Assembly (NCBI GenBank): GCA_026225235.1
Contig: JAMFSK010000197.1
Span: forward strand, 1 to 64,000
Length of the DNA stretch: 64,000 nt
Direction of reading: 5' to 3'
Source: Burkholderiales bacterium
GTDB taxonomy: Bacteria > Pseudomonadota > Gammaproteobacteria > Burkholderiales > Burkholderiaceae
This document shows positions 56,759 to 64,000 of this stretch, piece by piece. The notes under the pieces are model-generated. The model was not told where the DNA came from. It did no database searches and saw only the letters and a list, made by a program, of their open reading frames with translations. Within the stretch, counting starts at the first letter, position 1. The number at the start of each line of letters is the position of its first letter. The position numbers and the translations under genes were made by a program.

Positions 56759-57283
56759 ATGAATCGTACTTTTGACGCCTCGTCGCGTCTGCTCGCCCGC
56801 GAGCGCCGCCGCCTGTTCCTGCTCGCGCTGGTCTGCCTCGCCCTCGTTGCCGGCGCCCTGTATCTGCAGTTCTTCAAGGGCGAAGACCCCTGCCCGCTGT
56901 GCATCCTGCAACGCTACGGCTATTTGCTGATCGCGATTTTTGCGCTGCTCGGCTCGACCTCGTCGAGCTGGCGAAGCATTGTCATCGCCGAGACGCTCGT
57001 GCTGATCTCTACGCTCGGTGGCATCGCCGTGGCGGGGCGCCACGTATGGCTGCAAGCGCACCCGAGTTTCAGCTGCGGCTTCGACAAACTCCAGCCGATC
57101 GTCGACAGCCTGCCGCCAGCTACCTGGCTGCCGCAGGTATTCAAGGTTGCAGGCCTGTGCGAGACCGCCTACCCGCCGTTGCTCGGGCTTACCCTGCCCC
57201 AGTGGTCGCTGGTCGGTTTCCTCCTGGTGCTGCTGGCCCTGGTGCGCTCGGTGCGTTCACGGCGCCGCGAACTGGCTCGCTGA
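56759..57283 (+). CDS. dsbB: Disulfide bond formation protein B
   Basis: 174-aa inner-membrane protein that reoxidises DsbA and passes electrons to ubiquinone. The redox pairs are C45-P-L-C48 in the first periplasmic loop and C106 with C134 in the second, as in E. coli. Four membrane helices (about 20-38, 50-66, 76-94, 147-164) and an Arg-rich cytoplasmic end complete the picture. Confidence 0.96.
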   Translation: MNRTFDASSRLLARERRRLFLLALVCLALVAGALYLQFFKGEDPCPLCILQRYGYLLIAIFALLGSTSSSWRSIVIAETLVLISTLGGIAVAGRHVWLQAHPSFSCGFDKLQPIVDSLPPATWLPQVFKVAGLCETAYPPLLGLTLPQWSLVGFLLVLLALVRSVRSRRRELAR

Positions 57284-57485
57284 ATCGGCGATAGGGCGAT
57301 TGCCGGGCTGACTGCTACCCGCAGCGCCCCCGGCACGCGACATAGCGGCACGCACATAGCCCGAATCAGGGCTGGCATTACCTTCCGCGCCGCCGCGGTG
57401 CTATGTTTCGGATCATGGATGGCGATCACGTGCGCATTTGCGCGGCGCGCGCCCGGTCCGAAACCCTATCGAGCAGGATCCTGAT

Positions 57486-59051
57486 ATGGATACGCACACC
57501 ATCCGTTACGTCCATCGCGGCCAGATCCGCGAGGTCGCCAACGTTCCCGCCACACGCACCGTCCTTCAGCATCTGCGCGAAGACCTCCACTGCACCGGCA
57601 CCAAGGAGGGCTGCGCTGAAGGCGATTGCGGCGCCTGCACCGTCGTCGTCGGCGAGACGGACGGCACCGGCGGCGTCGCGCTGCGCGCGGTCAATGCCTG
57701 CATTCAGTTCCTGCCGACCCTCGATGGCCGCGCCCTGTTCACGGTCGAAGACCTGCGTCGCGGCGACGGTTCGCTGCACCCGGTGCAGCAAGCCATGGTC
57801 GATTGCCACGGCTCGCAATGCGGCTTCTGTACACCCGGCTTCGTCATGTCGATGTGGGCGCTCTACCAGGCACAAGACCCTGCAGCCGGGGCGCCGACGC
57901 GCCAGGAAATCGACGAGGCGCTGTCCGGCAATCTGTGCCGATGCACGGGCTACCGGCCGATCATCGAGGCCACCCAGACGATGGTCGACTACCCTCGCCT
58001 GCCCGGCGACCAGATCGATCAGGGCCCGCTCGCCGAGCAACTCGAGGCGCTGCGCCGCACGGAGACCTTCGAGTATCCGTATGTCGATCTGGCTGGCGCC
58101 ACCCATCGCTTTTTTGCTCCGCGCTCGCTCGATGCGTTCGCGCGCCTGCGCGCGGCCCATCCGGCAGCCCGTGTCCTTGCCGGCAGCACCGATGTCGGCT
58201 TGTGGGTCACCAAGCAATTACGCGATCTGGGCGACCTGCTCTATATCGGCAATGTCGCCGAACTTCGCGAGATCGTGGCGGACGGCGAAGACCTCACAAT
58301 CGGAGCGGCTGCGAGCCTGCAGGACGCCTTTGCGGCCATCGCGGCCGACTACCCCGAAATCGCCGAACTCTGGCAACGCTTTGCGTCTGTACCAATCCGC
58401 AATGCGGGCACGCTGGGCGGCAACGTCGCCAACGGCTCGCCGATCGGCGACTCGATGCCCGCGCTGATCGCGCTCGGCGCGCAAGTCGTCTTGCGTTCCG
58501 GCGCACGCACTCGCACCCTGCCGCTCGATGCTTTCTATCTCGGCTACCAGAAAACGGCCCTGGAACCGGGCGAATTCGTCCAGGCGATACGCGTCCCCCG
58601 TCCCGCGCAAGCGCTACGGTTTCGGACTTATAAGCTCTCGAAGCGCTACGACTCCGATATCTCGGCCGTCTGTAGCGCCTTCGCCATTCATCTGTCGAAC
58701 GGCAGGATCAGTTCGGCGCGTATCGCCTTCGGCGGCATGGCCGCCACACCGAAACGCGCAGCAGCGACCGAGGCGGCCCTGATGGGTGCACAATGGTCCG
58801 AAGCGACCGTGCGCACGGCCATGGACGCGCTCGCGCTCGACTACCAGCCGCTGACGGACATGCGGGCATCGGACCGCTACCGGGCCAAGACCGCGCGCAA
58901 CCTGCTCTTTCGCTTCTGGCTCGAGACGCGCGAAGACAACCCGCTCGAGATGACCGATATCAGCGTGTTCGCGCCGGGTTCTGCGCCCGTGTTCACCCTC
59001 ACGCCAGTGCCGGGGCCGGCATCGTCCGCCCCGCCGGCCTCCGCCGCGTGA
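57486..59051 (+). CDS. xdhA: Xanthine dehydrogenase small subunit (FeS/FAD)
   Basis: 521-aa subunit of the molybdenum enzyme oxidising hypoxanthine and xanthine to urate. N-terminal plant-ferredoxin 2Fe-2S cluster (C43, C48, C51 in GCAEGDCGAC), second 2Fe-2S domain (CGFC and CRC in GNLCRCTGY), then FAD domain with LAGSTDVGLW and GNVANGSPIGDSMP, and a C-terminal CODH flavoprotein domain. First gene of xdhABC. AGGA lies 8 nt before the ATG at 57486. Confidence 0.96.
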   Translation: MDTHTIRYVHRGQIREVANVPATRTVLQHLREDLHCTGTKEGCAEGDCGACTVVVGETDGTGGVALRAVNACIQFLPTLDGRALFTVEDLRRGDGSLHPVQQAMVDCHGSQCGFCTPGFVMSMWALYQAQDPAAGAPTRQEIDEALSGNLCRCTGYRPIIEATQTMVDYPRLPGDQIDQGPLAEQLEALRRTETFEYPYVDLAGATHRFFAPRSLDAFARLRAAHPAARVLAGSTDVGLWVTKQLRDLGDLLYIGNVAELREIVADGEDLTIGAAASLQDAFAAIAADYPEIAELWQRFASVPIRNAGTLGGNVANGSPIGDSMPALIALGAQVVLRSGARTRTLPLDAFYLGYQKTALEPGEFVQAIRVPRPAQALRFRTYKLSKRYDSDISAVCSAFAIHLSNGRISSARIAFGGMAATPKRAAATEAALMGAQWSEATVRTAMDALALDYQPLTDMRASDRYRAKTARNLLFRFWLETREDNPLEMTDISVFAPGSAPVFTLTPVPGPASSAPPASAA

Positions 59052-59112
59052 CCGTGCGCCCGGCGATCGACTGCAACCTACCCGGATGTCGCCTCTGCCA
59101 AGGAGGGATCTC

Positions 59113-61560
59113 ATGAACCAGCAACACGAAGCTTTTATCGATGCGCCGGCGGGAGCCGGCAAGCTTGCGACGCCGTCGATCGGCGTCGGCCGTCCGCACG
59201 AATCCGCGGTGCTGCATGTCGCGGGCGAAGCGACCTATACGGACGACATCGTCGAGCTGCAAGGCACCTTGCATGCCGCGCTAGGGCTCTCCCGGTACGC
59301 GCACGCAAAGATCGTCTCGATGGATCTCGAACGGGTGCGCCGCGCGCCCGGTGTGATCGCTGTCTACACTGCCGCCGATATCCCGGGGCTCAACGACTGC
59401 GGGCCGGTGTTCCATGATGACCCTGTGCTGGCCGATGGTCTGGTCCAGTTCCTGGGCCAGCCTGTGTTTGCCGTCATCGCCGAGACCCATGAGCTGGCGC
59501 GCCGGGCTGCCCAGCTCGCGCGGCAGGATGACGTGATCCGCTACGAGCCGCTTGAAGCCGTCCTGACCGCACGCGAAGCGCATGCGCGCCGTCAGTATGT
59601 GGTGCCCCCGCTCCATCTGCGACGCGGCGAGCCCGACCGCAAGATCGCCGAAGCGCCCTACCGCCTGCGTGGTGAATTCGAAGTCGGCGGCCAGGAACAG
59701 TTCTATATCGAAGGGCAGATCGCCTACGCGCTGCCGAAGGAAGGCGACAGCCTGCACGTCTGGTCATCGACTCAGCATCCGAGCGAAATGCAGCACGTGA
59801 TCGCGCACCTGCTCGACTTGCCGAGTCACGCCGTGCTGGTCGAATGCCGGCGCATGGGCGGCGGCTTTGGCGGCAAGGAATCGCAATCGGCGCTGTTCGC
59901 CTCGGTCGCGGCGCTCGCGGCACACAAGCTGCATCGCCCGGTCAAGCTGCGCGCTGACCGCGACGACGACTTCATGATTACCGGCAAGCGTCACGATGCC
60001 TCGTACCGCTATGAAGTGGGCTTTGACTCGCAAGGCCGCCTGCTGGGCGCCACGGTTGAAATCGCCCTGCGCGCCGGGTTCTCCGCCGACCTCTCCGGTG
60101 CGGTTGCAACGCGCGCGCTCTGCCATTTCGACAATGCCTACTTTCTGTCGGACGTCGATATCCTCTCGCTCGCGTGCAAGACCAACACCCAGTCGAATAC
60201 GGCGTTCCGCGGCTTCGGCGGCCCGCAAGGGGCGCTCGTGATGGAAGTGATCCTTGACGCAGTCGCGCGCAAGCTCGGACACGATCCACTCGCGGTGCGG
60301 CGGGCCAACTACTACGGCACTCAGGATCGCAACGTCACGCCGTATGGCCAGCTCGTCGAAGACAATGTGATCGGTCCACTGACCGATGAACTGGTCGCTT
60401 CGAGCGAGTACATTGCGCGCCGCGCCGAGATTGCCGAGTCCAACGAGCGCAGCCCGATCCTCAAACGTGGCCTTGCCTTGACCCCGGTCAAGTTCGGCAT
60501 CTCGTTCAACGTGCCGCACCTGAACCAGGCCGGCGCACTCGTGCATGTCTATCGCGACGGATCGGTGCTCGTGAACCACGGCGGCACCGAGATGGGCCAG
60601 GGGCTCAACACCAAGGTCGCCCAGGTGGTGGCCTATGTGCTCGGCCTCGATCTCCTGCGCGTCCGCGTGACTGCGACCGACACCAGCAAGATCGCGAATA
60701 CCTCGGCTACGGCGGCGTCGACCGGCAGCGATCTCAACGGCAAGGCCGCCGAGGCTGCTGCGCTCAAGATCCGCGGCCGGCTTGCCGAATTCGCAGCCAA
60801 GCAATATGGGGGCACCCCCGAGGCCATCGAATTTCGTGATGGCGCCGTGCATGCGAACGGCCATGAGATCGCGTTCCGTACGCTGATCGAAGCTGCCTAT
60901 CTCGCACGTGTGCAACTGTGGTCAGATGGCTTCTATTCGACGCCCAAGGTTCATTGGGACTCGAAGACACTGACGGGTTCCCCGTTCTATTACTTTGCCT
61001 ATGGCGCGGCGCTTTCTGAAGTCGTGATCGACACGCTGACCGGCGAATGGAAGCTGCTGCGCGCCGATGTGCTCTACGACGCAGGGCGCTCGATCAATCC
61101 GGCGATCGATCTCGGCCAGGTCGAGGGGGCGTTCATTCAGGGCATGGGCTGGCTCACGACGGAGGAACTCTGGTGGAATCGTGAGGGCCGTCTGATGACC
61201 CATGCGCCATCGACCTACAAGATCCCCGCGATCAGCGACTGTCCCGAAGCCTTCCATGTGAAGCTGTTCGACAACGAGAACGTGGAGCCCAGCGTGTTCC
61301 GCTCGAAGGCGGTCGGCGAGCCGCCGCTGCTCCTGCCGTTCTCGGTGTTCCTCGCGATTCGCGACGCGGTCGCGGCGACCTCTTCTGAGCCGGGCTGTGT
61401 ACCGCCGCTGCGAGCGCCGGCCACGCCCGAGGCCATCCTCGACGCGATCGAGGCGGTGGCGGCCGGCGCGAGCGCAGTCGAACTCGACGTCAACGCACTC
61501 GCGGCGCCGGCCTTGGTGGAGGGCGCCTTCATGGCCACCATCGATACGGCCGGCAGGTAA
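59113..61560 (+). CDS. xdhB: Xanthine dehydrogenase large subunit (Mo-cofactor)
   Basis: 815-aa molybdopterin subunit. Hallmarks: GRMGGGFGGKESQS (Moco binding), FRGFGGPQGALVMEV with the substrate Arg, GGTEMGQGLNTKVAQV, and the catalytic Glu in KAVGEPPLLLPFSV. AGGAGG lies 6 nt before the ATG at 59113. It follows xdhA by 61 nt and precedes xdhC by 6 nt. Confidence 0.97.
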   Translation: MNQQHEAFIDAPAGAGKLATPSIGVGRPHESAVLHVAGEATYTDDIVELQGTLHAALGLSRYAHAKIVSMDLERVRRAPGVIAVYTAADIPGLNDCGPVFHDDPVLADGLVQFLGQPVFAVIAETHELARRAAQLARQDDVIRYEPLEAVLTAREAHARRQYVVPPLHLRRGEPDRKIAEAPYRLRGEFEVGGQEQFYIEGQIAYALPKEGDSLHVWSSTQHPSEMQHVIAHLLDLPSHAVLVECRRMGGGFGGKESQSALFASVAALAAHKLHRPVKLRADRDDDFMITGKRHDASYRYEVGFDSQGRLLGATVEIALRAGFSADLSGAVATRALCHFDNAYFLSDVDILSLACKTNTQSNTAFRGFGGPQGALVMEVILDAVARKLGHDPLAVRRANYYGTQDRNVTPYGQLVEDNVIGPLTDELVASSEYIARRAEIAESNERSPILKRGLALTPVKFGISFNVPHLNQAGALVHVYRDGSVLVNHGGTEMGQGLNTKVAQVVAYVLGLDLLRVRVTATDTSKIANTSATAASTGSDLNGKAAEAAALKIRGRLAEFAAKQYGGTPEAIEFRDGAVHANGHEIAFRTLIEAAYLARVQLWSDGFYSTPKVHWDSKTLTGSPFYYFAYGAALSEVVIDTLTGEWKLLRADVLYDAGRSINPAIDLGQVEGAFIQGMGWLTTEELWWNREGRLMTHAPSTYKIPAISDCPEAFHVKLFDNENVEPSVFRSKAVGEPPLLLPFSVFLAIRDAVAATSSEPGCVPPLRAPATPEAILDAIEAVAAGASAVELDVNALAAPALVEGAFMATIDTAGR

Positions 61561-61566
61561 AGGCCT

Positions 61567-64000
<2,434 letters not shown>

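Overview
The window is a chromosomal segment of a high-GC betaproteobacterium, almost certainly Burkholderiaceae (Burkholderia/Paraburkholderia/Robbsia neighbourhood). The evidence is gene order (rpsP-rimM-trmD-rplS; gyrA-DUF2059-serC-pheA-hisC-tyrA-aroA-cmk-rpsA-ihfB-lapA-lapB; hldD-comEA-cysM), a Burkholderia-style short OmpA, and a tmRNA whose tag reads ANDNTYALAA. It is nearly all core genome: about 57 protein genes, one tmRNA, and no insertion sequence, CRISPR array, prophage, rRNA or ordinary tRNA gene.

Layout. 0.1-9 kb: a phospholipase D-type lipoprotein, fumC, a hotdog thioesterase, a tiny lipoprotein, orn, an M48 membrane protease, rsgA, a CobD/CbiB-like membrane protein and a CoA pyrophosphatase. 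9-11.5 kb: the ribosomal operon rpsP-rimM-trmD-rplS. 11.7-21.7 kb: a TM2 protein, a LexA-box-preceded radical SAM gene, an Lrp regulator divergent from dadA, an acyl-CoA dehydrogenase with etfBA, an HDAC-like deacetylase and mltB. 21.7-30.6 kb: cysM, a frameshifted comEA, an envelope group hldD-hldA-ugd-lapB-lapA, then ihfB-rpsA. 30.8-40.8 kb: cmk-aroA-tyrA-hisC-pheA-serC (aromatic amino acids, histidine, serine/PLP), a DUF2059 protein and gyrA. 41-46.5 kb: ompA, an AT-rich spacer, ssrA, a FAH-family enzyme, gph/mupP-ubiG and crcB. 46.5-57.3 kb: more variable genes (FAD monooxygenase, CDF metal exporter, TPR glycosyltransferase-like protein, citrate-type MFS carrier, GNAT, class I amidotransferase-like hydrolase, amidase) and dsbB. 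57.5-64 kb: a purine-degradation operon xdhA-xdhB-xdhC-adenine deaminase-guaD, cut by the window edge.

How the genes work together. hldA and hldD make ADP-heptose, Ugd makes UDP-glucuronate, and LapA/LapB control LpxC turnover, so the 23-28 kb block joins lipopolysaccharide precursor supply to its control. Adenine deaminase (to hypoxanthine), guanine deaminase (to xanthine) and XdhABC (to urate) form one route. DadA, the acyl-CoA dehydrogenase and ETF feed electrons to respiration.

The most notable points are not a new multi-gene system. They are: (i) degenerate tandem copies of a gene's own 3' end, stop codon included, just downstream of at least two genes (radical SAM, hldD), with a possible third; (ii) a near-consensus SOS box before the radical SAM gene; (iii) a 2-nt frameshift in comEA; (iv) Ala at GyrA position 83; (v) an AT-rich segment beside ssrA holding unassigned promoter and terminator signals. 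I found no convincing new defence or biosynthetic system.
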